Shown here one piece after another: positions 6,947-14,676 of a stretch of DNA of 14,676 nucleotides. Under the pieces are notes generated by a model, which was not told the DNA's origin, ran no database searches, and was given only the letters and a program-made list of their open reading frames with translations. Position 1 is the first letter of the stretch, and every line of letters starts with the position of its first letter. Position numbers and translations under genes: made by a program. The stretch is from Candidatus Dadabacteria bacterium (lineage in GTDB: Bacteria > Desulfobacterota_D > UBA1144 > Nemesobacterales > UBA2774): NCBI GenBank assembly GCA_004356555.1, contig SMWY01000112.1, positions 1 through 14,676 on the forward strand, read 5' to 3'.

Positions 6947-8230
6947 ATGAGTAACCAAGAGATTAGTAACGATGAAAAGCTAGTCCAGTCAGTTCAAAAA
7001 AAGTATCACGAAATGCTCGAAGAAGGTGTAGACCCTTACGAATGGGCTTATGCTTGGAGATCGGAAATAAACCGCGGCGGGTTTAAAGCGGTAGATTTTC
7101 TAATGCGAGAAATAGTCGACACAGGCAAGTGCGTTGGATGCGCGGCTTGTGTAACTATTTGTCCTACAGACGTTTTTGATTACGTAGATGAAAATCCTGT
7201 AGATACTAGAAATGATGCGTGTGTGTTCTGTGAATTGTGTGCGGATGTCTGCCCCGTGCTTAGACCGCTGGATAAAGACTTACAAACACTTCTTGGATTC
7301 AAACATCCGGTAAAAGACGAAGGATTCGGTCCATATAATTATGCAGTAATCGCGCGTGCTAAGGAAAAGGAGTTTTTAGAGGCAGGTCAGGACGGTGGAG
7401 TAACAAGCGCTCTTTTAGTCCATGCTCTGGAAAACGGGTCTATTAATGGAGCTGTCCTGGGAGATGTGCTACCTGAAAACCCTCAGGTAGGAATTCAAAA
7501 ACTTGCAACTACTGCTGAAGAGATAAGAGCTTGTAGCGGCTCAAGATATACTTACTCACCTAACACGGTTGCCCTAATAGAGGCTATGCAAAAAGATGTA
7601 CGCCCGCTTGCGGTCGTAGGTGTACCGTGCCAGGTTGACGGTGTCCGACAGCAGCAATACAGCAGCATACGTCTTGAAGTGGCAAAATGGTATCAACAGA
7701 ATATAGTTCTAGTAATTGGACTATTTTGTTCTGAAAGTTTTACACACGAACACATAACTTATATAGCAGAGGAAATTAATGTTGATCCCAAAGATATAGT
7801 TAACGTAAATGTTAAAGGTAAGGTAATAATAGAACTCAGGGATGGTCGTGAGATTATAATGAAATTAAAGGATTTTCGTCCGTTTGCACGCCCTGCCTGT
7901 CTCTACTGCTTGGACTATGCAGCTGAACATGCTGACATTGGAGTAGGAGGAATCGGGCTTAACGGATGGACTTTTGTAGCAGTTCGCACAGAAGCCGGAC
8001 ATAAGTTTTGGCAGGCAGCAGTTGATGATGGTCTATTTGAAATTATGCCTGAAGAATCAGAACCCAAAGCTAAACAATTATTGATCAGACTATCTAATAT
8101 GAAAAGGAATAAACCTTTACCCGCTCTAATGCCAACTTATCAGGAAAGGGTAGAATTGGGAAATACAAACCCCAAAACTTTTTATAAGGACTACAACAAA
8201 CCCACGGATGGAGGAAATGAAGGTAAATGA
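6947..8230 (+). CDS. FrhB/FdhB-family flavo-iron-sulfur protein linked to a 2-oxoacid oxidoreductase
   Basis: 427 residues, predicted cytoplasmic. Two ferredoxin-type motifs, CVGCAACVTICP (C62, C65, C68, C72) and CVFCELCADVCP (C92, C95, C98, C102), should hold two 4Fe-4S clusters. They are followed by the coenzyme F420 hydrogenase/dehydrogenase beta fold: GQDGGVTSALLVHALENG (147-164), C196 in ACSGSRY, GVPCQV (225-230), LFCSESF (259-265) and ARPACLYCLDYAAEHADIGVG (314-334). Members of this family bind FAD and pass electrons between Fe-S clusters and F420 or other acceptors. The first 55 residues resemble nothing I recognise. Its stop overlaps the start of the KorA-like gene by 4 bp, so it is very probably an electron-transfer subunit of that enzyme. 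Whether F420 itself is used cannot be told from the sequence. Start fixed by AGAGGAG at 6934. Confidence 0.87.
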   Translation: MSNQEISNDEKLVQSVQKKYHEMLEEGVDPYEWAYAWRSEINRGGFKAVDFLMREIVDTGKCVGCAACVTICPTDVFDYVDENPVDTRNDACVFCELCADVCPVLRPLDKDLQTLLGFKHPVKDEGFGPYNYAVIARAKEKEFLEAGQDGGVTSALLVHALENGSINGAVLGDVLPENPQVGIQKLATTAEEIRACSGSRYTYSPNTVALIEAMQKDVRPLAVVGVPCQVDGVRQQQYSSIRLEVAKWYQQNIVLVIGLFCSESFTHEHITYIAEEINVDPKDIVNVNVKGKVIIELRDGREIIMKLKDFRPFARPACLYCLDYAAEHADIGVGGIGLNGWTFVAVRTEAGHKFWQAAVDDGLFEIMPEESEPKAKQLLIRLSNMKRNKPLPALMPTYQERVELGNTNPKTFYKDYNKPTDGGNEGK

Positions 8231-10032
8231 CATCCAACAATAGCCAACCGGTATTGGAAGACGTTAGTGTGATTGTTGCCGGGCAAGGAGGAGACGGCTC
8301 ACTTACCGTTGTAACAATGCTTGCCGATCTATTTCGCAACAGCGGACTTAATGTTTACACAGAAAGAGATGTTTTATCACGAATAAGAGGTGGCCATGCA
8401 GCTGCTACAATGAGAGCATTCACTGGGGAGAGGTACTGCATCGGAAGCCATATAGACATCCTGGTTGCGCTTGACCAAGAAGCTGTAGAAAAAAATGCTC
8501 ACCAATTAAACCCTAATAGTATAGTAATATTTGATGATTCAGGCGGTCCGCTTCCTTCTGGTCTATTGCTCGAAGGCACTAAATTATACGCAGCTCCTTT
8601 TAACCGAATTGCTATGCGTACTATGCGCCGTGAGTTATATAAAAACAGTATTGCATTTGGAATTGTAGGGCGCCTGTTGGGTTTAGAAGATGAAGCAATG
8701 CGCCGTACTTTTACAAAGCGCTTTCAACGCAGAGGTCAAATAATTCTGGATTACAACCTTGAAGCGCTTGAATTAGGACTCCATTTAGCTGATGAAATGG
8801 GAATAAAGGCGGGAGAAGGAATATACAGAATAGAACATACGGATCCTGAAGAACATCTTTTGATTATGGGTAACGAATCCATAGCTTTTGGCTTTATGGT
8901 AGCAGGCGGCAGGTTTTTTACTGGCTACCCTATAACTCCCTCTACCGAAGTGCTTGAAACGCTTCAAAAATGGTTGCCCCGCTGCGGTGGAGTTGCAAGA
9001 CAAACAGAGGACGAGCTTGCAGGAATTAATATGGCAATAGGAGCCGCTCTCACCGGCGTAAGAACTATGACTGCCACATCGGGCCCGGGCTTTTCATTAA
9101 TGCAGGAGGGCATAGGTCATGCAGGTTCAGCCGAAGTGCCGCTAGTGATTGTGGACTGTCAGCGTTCAGGACCAAGCACCGGTATGCCCACTAAACCAGA
9201 ACAAAGCGATTTGAATATTATGGTGTTTGGAGGGCATGGGGATTACCCCAGAATAGTGCTTACGCCCGGACATCCTGATGACTGTTTTTATCTCGCTGTT
9301 GATGCGACTAATCTTGCCGACAAATATCAATGCCCGGTATTTATTGCAATGGACCAGGCATTGTCACAAAATATTGCAACCGTAAAACCCTTTAAGCTTG
9401 ATGAAGTAACTGTTGAGCCCGGGAAAAGACTTAATGAAGAAGAAGTGGCGAAATTAGACACTTATAAACGTTACGAATTTACAGAAGACGGTGTTTCCTC
9501 GTTTACTGTTCCAGGTACTCCTGGGGGAATGTCACTCGTTACTGGGAATGAACACGATGAGTTTGGTTTAGTATCAACGGATCCTGCAAACCGTATAAAA
9601 ATGATGGATAAACGTTTTCGTAAGATTGAAGAAGCCAAAAAGGAATTGCCTAAGGGACGTCATTTTGGCGATCCTGACGCTCCAATCGGTTTTATAGGAA
9701 TAGGCATGATGTATGGAGTTATACTAGAAGCTATGGAAGAACTTGAGGAGCAAGGTTTTAACACTCAATACCTGCAACCCAGAACCATCTGGCCTATGCT
9801 GGACGATGTTCTCGAATTTATAGATAGGTGTGACCGCGTATACGTAGTTGACTTAAATGCTCAGGGCCAATTAGCACATTTGCTCATGCACCAGGGAGCC
9901 GATTCCAATAAAATCATCAGCATACTCAGGTATGACGGTCTTCCATACAGGCCCGGCTACCTTGTAAATCAAATACTTGAGCAGGAAGAAAAACTCATCA
10001 ACGGTAAAAAGAAGGAGGCTAAAGCTCAATGA
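8227..10032 (+). CDS. korA: 2-oxoacid:acceptor oxidoreductase, fused gamma-alpha subunit (probably 2-oxoglutarate)
   Basis: 601-residue subunit of a ferredoxin-type oxidoreductase that oxidatively decarboxylates a 2-oxoacid to its acyl-CoA. The gamma domain comes first (about 12-190), with the glycine loop VAGQGGDGS (17-25) and SRIRGGHAA (51-59). The alpha pyrimidine-binding domain follows (about 213-385), with GYPITPSTEVLE (233-244), TSGPGFSLMQEGIGHAG (284-300) and GPSTGMPTKPEQSDL (315-329). The last is typical of 2-oxoglutarate rather than pyruvate enzymes. Domain II is near 485-585. The gamma-alpha fusion and length resemble the KorA type known from mycobacteria and halophiles. It overlaps the FrhB-like gene by ATGA and ends in another ATGA overlap with the beta gene. 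AAGG four bases before the ATG serves as ribosome binding site. Proximity to sucAB supports 2-oxoglutarate as substrate, but this is inference. Confidence 0.9.
   Translation: MTSNNSQPVLEDVSVIVAGQGGDGSLTVVTMLADLFRNSGLNVYTERDVLSRIRGGHAAATMRAFTGERYCIGSHIDILVALDQEAVEKNAHQLNPNSIVIFDDSGGPLPSGLLLEGTKLYAAPFNRIAMRTMRRELYKNSIAFGIVGRLLGLEDEAMRRTFTKRFQRRGQIILDYNLEALELGLHLADEMGIKAGEGIYRIEHTDPEEHLLIMGNESIAFGFMVAGGRFFTGYPITPSTEVLETLQKWLPRCGGVARQTEDELAGINMAIGAALTGVRTMTATSGPGFSLMQEGIGHAGSAEVPLVIVDCQRSGPSTGMPTKPEQSDLNIMVFGGHGDYPRIVLTPGHPDDCFYLAVDATNLADKYQCPVFIAMDQALSQNIATVKPFKLDEVTVEPGKRLNEEEVAKLDTYKRYEFTEDGVSSFTVPGTPGGMSLVTGNEHDEFGLVSTDPANRIKMMDKRFRKIEEAKKELPKGRHFGDPDAPIGFIGIGMMYGVILEAMEELEEQGFNTQYLQPRTIWPMLDDVLEFIDRCDRVYVVDLNAQGQLAHLLMHQGADSNKIISILRYDGLPYRPGYLVNQILEQEEKLINGKKKEAKAQ
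10011..10018 (+). promoter_or_regulatory. Near-perfect Shine-Dalgarno for the beta subunit, inside korA
   Basis: GAAGGAGG, ten bases before ATG 10029 and within the last codons of the alpha gene. Together with the ATGA overlap it suggests translational coupling that keeps alpha and beta equimolar. Confidence 0.7.
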
Positions 10033-10907
10033 CAACACCGCCTAGCACTAAAACATTTACACCGGCAAGACCAATATGGTGTGCAGGGTGTGGTGATTTT
10101 GCAGTACAGGGCGTATTAGAAAAATCATTAAACAAAATGGGAATACCTCCTCATAAGCTGATGTTCTTGGCCGGAATAGGATGTGCGGGGACCATTCAGA
10201 ATAACCTTAAGTGTTATGGTTATCACTCCCTACACGGACGAGTATTGCCTGCTGCAATTGGTGCTAAACTTGCTAATCCTGATCTAACTGTGATTGCAGC
10301 CGGTGGTGACGGAGACGGATTTGCAATAGGCGCGGGTCATCTGGTACACACATTTAAAAGTAATCCAAGCTTTACCTATATTGTAATGAACAACGGCAAC
10401 TACGGGCTAACGAAAGGACAAGCTTCTCCAACAAGCCCCATAGGGTATCATGATAACGCTGAGTCAGGTTTGGACTCAATGCTTCTTGGGTTAAGTTTTC
10501 TATCTGCAACATTTTTAGCAAGGGGTTTTAGCGGTAACCCAGAGCAGCTTGGAAGGTTAATGGAAGCGGCAATAGAACATACCGAATCGGGAAAAGGATT
10601 TGCATTTCTAGAGGTCCTTTCACCATGCGTGACATATTATGATACACACCGCGAATGGCGTGCCAGAGTCTATAACGTAGACGAGGATGAGAGTTTTGAT
10701 CCTACTAATAGAGCTGGGGCATTCCAAAAAATTATAGAGTTAATGGAACAAGGACATATACCAATAGGACGTATCTTCAAAGGAGAGCATATTTCACTGG
10801 AATCTATACTTCTGAATAAAGAAGAACCCGCGCCTGCACAACAAAAAATAGGTCATAATGAGCACCGAAAACATTATGATAAGTTTATAAGCTCTCACCT
10901 GGGTTAG
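10029..10907 (+). CDS. korB: 2-oxoacid:acceptor oxidoreductase, ThDP-binding beta subunit
   Basis: 292-residue catalytic partner of the fused alpha subunit. WCAGCGDF (C18, C21), GIGC (C52) and SPC (C200) supply four cysteines in the spacing used by archaeal and mycobacterial-type enzymes to hold the single 4Fe-4S cluster of the beta chain. The thiamine diphosphate motif runs from GGDGDG (92-97) to NNGNYGLTKGQ (121-131), with Mg-binding aspartate and asparagine in place. The tail after about residue 255 is charged and poorly conserved. The enzyme would convert 2-oxoglutarate plus CoA to succinyl-CoA and CO2, reducing its clusters. There is no separate ferredoxin-like delta subunit in the operon; the FrhB-like protein encoded first may take its place. 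It starts in an ATGA overlap behind a strong GAAGGAGG and ends at TAG 10905-10907, which closes the operon. Confidence 0.92.
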   Translation: MTTPPSTKTFTPARPIWCAGCGDFAVQGVLEKSLNKMGIPPHKLMFLAGIGCAGTIQNNLKCYGYHSLHGRVLPAAIGAKLANPDLTVIAAGGDGDGFAIGAGHLVHTFKSNPSFTYIVMNNGNYGLTKGQASPTSPIGYHDNAESGLDSMLLGLSFLSATFLARGFSGNPEQLGRLMEAAIEHTESGKGFAFLEVLSPCVTYYDTHREWRARVYNVDEDESFDPTNRAGAFQKIIELMEQGHIPIGRIFKGEHISLESILLNKEEPAPAQQKIGHNEHRKHYDKFISSHLG

Positions 10908-11181
10908 ATATCATTATAATATCTTGGAATTAATAAGCATTTCTATACAATACGGTATTTTTGTATTTAAATAAAACTAACTATTTTGTAGCTGTATTTA
11001 ATTATTTTTCAGTGCCAGAATCCAAGCCCTTACTTATAACATCTCATCCTAAAAAAGATCATAAAAATCAACAAACACAATTGCAGACCAATATTTCTTG
11101 TGCTACTATTATTATCGAAAACCGATGTTAGAATTACAAGCCATCCAAAAAGAGAACTACTTAATTCAATAGGAATAAATT
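10908..11181. other. AT-rich spacer between korB and sucA, no gene seen
   Basis: 274 bp without a credible frame. Right after the korB stop are weak AT-rich inverted repeats: AGATAT/ATATCT (10906-10911 / 10919-10924) and ATACAA/TTGTAT (10945-10950 / 10961-10966). The second is near T-rich sequence and could act as a poor terminator. The right end holds the candidate sucA promoter. Confidence 0.4.
11081..11109 (+). promoter_or_regulatory. Weak candidate promoter of sucAB
   Basis: TTGCAG (11081-11086, 3 of 6), a 17-bp spacer and TACTAT (11104-11109, 4 of 6), with TATTAT overlapping just downstream. The best I can find before sucA, but the match is poor. The 274-bp gap after korB argues that sucAB has some promoter of its own. 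Confidence 0.25.
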
Positions 11182-13995
11182 ATGAACCTTTGGCATATGT
11201 TTCATGGACCTAACTCGGGTTATGTAGTCGAGTTATACGAGCGCTATCTGCAGGATCCGGATTCTGTAGATCCTGATATAAGGGCACTTTTTGAAAAATG
11301 GAATCCTGAGACATTCGACTCTACGACTACAGATGCTCACCCGCAGGATATGGACAAAATAGTTGCTACGGTTAACTTAGCGCAAGCAATTAGAGCCTTC
11401 GGACACTTAGATGCTGATCTTGATCCGCTCGGAAGTAACCCGCCCGGGGATTCTTATCTTAACGCAACTGACCACAATTTAAGTGAAGAGGATTTATTTC
11501 AATTACCCTCAAGCTTAGTTCGTGGTCCGATTGCAGAATCGACATCAAATGCTTATGAAGCAATAAAAAAACTACGCTCTGTCTATTCATCAAAAATAGG
11601 ATATGAAGACTATCATATTAATAGTCACGAAGAGAGGAAATGGTTTAGAGTTGCTGCCGAATCGGGCAAGTATAGCCCTCCTAATGATCCGATTAATGAG
11701 AGATTATTGCTAGAAAGCCTCACACAGGTTGAGGTTTTTGAAAGATTTCTACACAGGATATTCCCGGGGAAATTCCGTTTTTCAATAGAAGGTGTGGACA
11801 TTATGGTGCCCATGATAAACGAGATGGTAGGGCTTGCAGCAGAATCTGACATACATCACATATTGCTGGGAATGTCTCACAGAGGGCGCATCAATGTTAT
11901 GCATCACGTAATGAATAAAGACTATAAAAAGAGTTTAATTAAGTTCAAAGACCCTGTACTAGAAAGGGACTTTAGAGACGATATGGGTTGGACAGGTGAT
12001 GTTAAATACCACGACGGGGCCCGACGTGCGGTAAAAAACGGAAAGACGATAGATATGGAAATCACACTTGCCCCAAATCCCAGCCACTTAGAATCGGTAA
12101 ACCCGGTTGTCGAAGGAATGACCCGAGCCGCGGGTACTAGAGTTAACAAACCAGGTGCTCCAATTTTTGATCCCGTAGTGTCTTTACCTATAATAGTCCA
12201 CGGAGACTCAGCCTTTCCTGGACAAGGCATAGTTTCCGAGACACTGAATCTATCACGTCTCCCGGGATACAATACGGGGGGAACAATACACATAATTACT
12301 AATAACCAGCTTGGATATACTACTTTACCGTCTGATAGCCGTAGCACTATGTATGCCAGTGACTTAGCTAAGGGTTTTGAGATTCCTATATTGCACGTAA
12401 ATGCTGATGATCCCGAATCGTGTATAGAAGCGTCTAGAATGGCATTCGCGTATCTTCAAAAATTCCAAAAGGACGTGTTAATTGACTTAGTTGGTTATAG
12501 ACGTCACGGTCATAATGAAGCGGATGAACCTACATTTACTCAGCCGGAGATGTATAAGAAGATTGAAAGCCATCCCACAGTGAGAGAAATATGGGCAAGT
12601 ACATTGGTCAAAAGAGATGTAATAGGTAAAAACGAACCTGAGGAAATAATAAGTAAATTTACAGAAAAACTACATAGCGTTTTTGAATCACTGACACCCG
12701 AAGATATTCCTGATGAATCGCACCCGGAACCTCCTCCTTCAGGCGCGGCTCAGAAAGTTAAAACAGCAGTTCCGGCAAAAACTCTTAAAGAATTAAATGA
12801 CTCTTTGCTCAAGCTTCCCGATGGCTTTACAATAAATTCCAAACTAAAACGCGTCATGGGACGAAGAGCGAAATCACTCGATGATCTAGATGAAAAAACT
12901 ATCGATTGGGCAACGGCAGAGAACTTAGCATTTGCCTCTATACTGGCAGACGGTACCGCTATTCGCCTTACCGGGCAAGACACGCAAAGAGGAACTTTTA
13001 GCCACAGACACGCGGTGCTTCACGATTTTAATACCTGGGCTTCATATATTCCGCTTCAAAAGATACCTCAAGCGAAAGCAGCTTTCGAAATACACAACAG
13101 CCCCCTTACCGAAAACGCATGCATTGGCTTTGAATATGGTTACAATATACAGGAACCAAACCGTCTAGTTATCTGGGAAGCACAATACGGCGATTTCATA
13201 AACGGCGCACAGACTATAGTAGATGAGTACCTAGTTTCTGCCAGAGCAAAGTGGGGACAAACCCCTTCACTTGTTCTATTGCTTCCCCATGGATACGAGG
13301 GTCAGGGACCTGATCACTCATCGGGCAGGCCGGCAAGATTTTTGGGTTCTGCTGCAGAAATTAACATGCGTATTGCAAACTGCACAACTTCATCACAGTA
13401 CTTCCATCTGCTCAGACGTCAAGCTGGCGTTCTGGGAATTGATCCTCTCCCATTAATAGTTTTAACTCCCAAGAGTTTACTCCGTAGTCCTTCGATCTAT
13501 TCTTCATTGCGCGATCTCTCTGAAGGATCATGGCAGCCGGTTATTGATGACGAAATGGACGGAAAGCAGGCAGAAAATGTTAAACGTCTCATATTATGCA
13601 GTGGCAAAGTCTATATAGACCTAAATACCAGCGAATATAGAAAACAGAATTCAAAGGATGTAGCAATTGCACGAGTAGAGCAGATATACCCTATTCCCAC
13701 TGTAATGCTGAAAAAAGTCCTGAACAGGTATCCGAAACTTAAAGAAGTAGTATGGCTCCAGGAGGAACCTGAGACCATGGGCGCATGGATGTTTATGTTC
13801 CCCTTTTTCAGAAAGCTCATTGACGGACGCTTCCCTCTTCACTATATTGGCAGGCGCCGTAACTCAAGTCCTGCTGAGGGTTCTTCATCAATGCACAAAG
13901 TAAATCAGGCTGCATTAATAAAACAAGCGTTTATGATTGAGAAAGAACTACCGAACCTAGATGAATTAGGTATTACATGGGTAAAAAACGTATAG
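11182..13995 (+). CDS. sucA: 2-oxoglutarate dehydrogenase, E1 component
   Basis: 937 residues, the usual length for the thiamine diphosphate-dependent E1o that decarboxylates 2-oxoglutarate and transfers succinyl to the E2 lipoyl group. The N-terminus (GPNSGYVVELYERYLQDPDSVDP) is the conserved E1o leader thought to dock to E2. Catalytic motifs are intact: LLGMSHRGRINVM (228-240), GDVKYH (272-277), LAPNPSHLESVNPVVEG (296-312), VHGDSAFPGQG (339-349), GGTIHIITNNQLGYTT (366-381), YRRHGHNEADEPTFTQP (439-455), GQDTQRGTFSHRHAVLHD (598-615) and, further on, LPHGYEGQGPDHSSGR. The linker around 505-530 is proline-rich. ATG 11182 has AGGA (11171-11174) seven bases upstream. sucB follows after 16 bp. A decarboxylase of another 2-oxoacid is unlikely given the near-complete E1o motif set. 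Confidence 0.97.
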   Translation: MNLWHMFHGPNSGYVVELYERYLQDPDSVDPDIRALFEKWNPETFDSTTTDAHPQDMDKIVATVNLAQAIRAFGHLDADLDPLGSNPPGDSYLNATDHNLSEEDLFQLPSSLVRGPIAESTSNAYEAIKKLRSVYSSKIGYEDYHINSHEERKWFRVAAESGKYSPPNDPINERLLLESLTQVEVFERFLHRIFPGKFRFSIEGVDIMVPMINEMVGLAAESDIHHILLGMSHRGRINVMHHVMNKDYKKSLIKFKDPVLERDFRDDMGWTGDVKYHDGARRAVKNGKTIDMEITLAPNPSHLESVNPVVEGMTRAAGTRVNKPGAPIFDPVVSLPIIVHGDSAFPGQGIVSETLNLSRLPGYNTGGTIHIITNNQLGYTTLPSDSRSTMYASDLAKGFEIPILHVNADDPESCIEASRMAFAYLQKFQKDVLIDLVGYRRHGHNEADEPTFTQPEMYKKIESHPTVREIWASTLVKRDVIGKNEPEEIISKFTEKLHSVFESLTPEDIPDESHPEPPPSGAAQKVKTAVPAKTLKELNDSLLKLPDGFTINSKLKRVMGRRAKSLDDLDEKTIDWATAENLAFASILADGTAIRLTGQDTQRGTFSHRHAVLHDFNTWASYIPLQKIPQAKAAFEIHNSPLTENACIGFEYGYNIQEPNRLVIWEAQYGDFINGAQTIVDEYLVSARAKWGQTPSLVLLLPHGYEGQGPDHSSGRPARFLGSAAEINMRIANCTTSSQYFHLLRRQAGVLGIDPLPLIVLTPKSLLRSPSIYSSLRDLSEGSWQPVIDDEMDGKQAENVKRLILCSGKVYIDLNTSEYRKQNSKDVAIARVEQIYPIPTVMLKKVLNRYPKLKEVVWLQEEPETMGAWMFMFPFFRKLIDGRFPLHYIGRRRNSSPAEGSSSMHKVNQAALIKQAFMIEKELPNLDELGITWVKNV

Positions 13996-14011
13996 TAATC
14001 GGAGAAATAAA

Positions 14012-14676
14012 ATGTCAACGAATATAGTCGTACCCGAATTAGGGGAATCCATCGTTGAAGCCACAGTAATCAGATGGTTTAAGTCAGAAGGGGACGCCGT
14101 TAAAATCGGCGAAGCTTTGCTTGAGCTTGAAACTGAAAAAGCTAACTTTGAAGTGGCTTCTGAAAAACAGGGAATTATAAAAAGCATCCTAAAAAAAGAA
14201 GATGACGACGTCGAAGTAGGCGACGTTTTAGGGGTGATTGAAGAAGGCGATGTATCAAATGCCGCCCCAGCTGAAGTAATTACTGAAAAAGATAAAGAAA
14301 TTGAAGAACCGTCACTACCTGAAGAAGAAACTACTCAAAAGATAACGCCCGTTGCCAAACGATTGGCTGAAGAATTTGATGTGGACTTGAGCAAAATAGA
14401 GGCTACAGGACCAAGTGGACGTGTTACTAAAGAGGACGTGGAAAGATATATACAGATGGAAATCGAAGAATCCGAGATTGAAGCATCAAGTGTGGAACCT
14501 ATTCATCAAACTCCAGCAGTAATACCTCCAACTTTAGCGGTCGCTAGAGATGTAAGGGAAGAGCGAATCAAAATGTCCCGCCGGAGACGTACAATAGCAC
14601 GCAGGATGTTGGAGGCAACTCAGACTACAGCGATGCTCACCACGTTTAACGAGATTGATATGAGTGCTGTGATGGG
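14012..14676 (+). CDS. sucB: 2-oxoglutarate dehydrogenase, E2 (dihydrolipoyl succinyltransferase), N-terminal part
   Basis: Frame open to the window end, 221 complete codons of a protein usually near 400. The lipoyl domain (about 1-78) carries the modified lysine K43 in ELETEKANFEV. An acidic, proline-poor linker follows (about 80-108). The peripheral subunit-binding domain is ITPVAKRLAEEFDVDLSKIE...GPSGRVTKEDVERYI (111-147), which anchors E1 and/or E3. After a second linker the acyltransferase core begins near 186 with RIKMSRRRRTIARRMLEATQ and TTAMLTTFNEIDMSAVM, the latter characteristic of succinyl- rather than acetyltransferases. The catalytic HxxxD motif lies beyond the window. ATG 14012 has GGAG (14001-14004) seven bases before it. 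Only one lipoyl domain is present, as is normal for SucB. Cotranscribed with sucA; the E3 gene is not in view. Confidence 0.96.
   Translation, partial: MSTNIVVPELGESIVEATVIRWFKSEGDAVKIGEALLELETEKANFEVASEKQGIIKSILKKEDDDVEVGDVLGVIEEGDVSNAAPAEVITEKDKEIEEPSLPEEETTQKITPVAKRLAEEFDVDLSKIEATGPSGRVTKEDVERYIQMEIEESEIEASSVEPIHQTPAVIPPTLAVARDVREERIKMSRRRRTIARRMLEATQTTAMLTTFNEIDMSAVM

Noticed and set aside
11922..12347. 141-codon open frame on the minus strand
   Set aside because: It lies wholly opposite highly conserved sucA catalytic motifs, has no recognisable protein features and no ribosome binding site; it is a shadow of sucA.

Overview
The window looks like a chromosomal segment of a low-GC, probably Gram-negative bacterium. 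It contains a bacterial-type AspRS with a GAD insertion, a 2-oxoglutarate dehydrogenase E1/E2 pair, and a Gld-like ABC export/assembly operon. I cannot fix the lineage from sequence alone; an uncultivated deep-branching or former-deltaproteobacterial group would fit, but that is a guess. There are no rRNAs, tRNAs, CRISPR arrays, transposases or phage genes.

Layout. (1) 1-1098 (+): the 3' two-thirds of aspS, cut by the window edge. (2) 1099-1490: about 390 bp without a convincing gene. (3) 1491-2315 (-): a lone SAM-dependent methyltransferase of clearly higher GC than its neighbours. It lies between two near-identical 21-22 bp direct repeats (1428-1448, 2418-2439); the right copy supplies its likely -35 element. 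A 12-bp perfect inverted repeat (1412-1423 / 2389-2400) also brackets it. (4) 2504-6547 (-): a tightly packed four-gene operon encoding an ABC ATPase, an ABC-2 permease, a GldG-type auxiliary membrane protein and a DUF4340 membrane-anchored protein. (5) 6548-6946: a regulatory region between divergent operons, with short direct repeats over a candidate promoter. (6) 6947-10907 (+): a translationally coupled three-gene operon with 4-bp ATGA overlaps. It encodes an FrhB/FdhB-type flavo-iron-sulfur protein, a fused gamma-alpha 2-oxoacid:ferredoxin oxidoreductase subunit, and the ThDP-binding beta subunit. (7) 10908-11181: an AT-rich spacer. (8) 11182-14676 (+): sucA (2-oxoglutarate dehydrogenase E1) and the first 221 codons of sucB (E2), cut by the window end.

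How the genes work together. The right half concentrates on one metabolic step, 2-oxoglutarate to succinyl-CoA, and offers two enzymatically unrelated routes: a ferredoxin-type oxidoreductase (KorAB-like) and the NAD-linked SucAB complex. The E3 gene (lpd) is not visible and may lie further downstream. The unusual part is the FrhB-like subunit encoded first in the kor operon. It carries two ferredoxin-type 4Fe-4S motifs plus the conserved cysteines of the F420-hydrogenase/dehydrogenase beta family, and no separate ferredoxin-like delta subunit is present. This suggests a KOR whose electrons leave through a flavin/Fe-S module, possibly to F420, a pyridine nucleotide or another acceptor. It is my best candidate for a little-described system here. 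The left-hand ABC operon is a widespread but functionally obscure arrangement.
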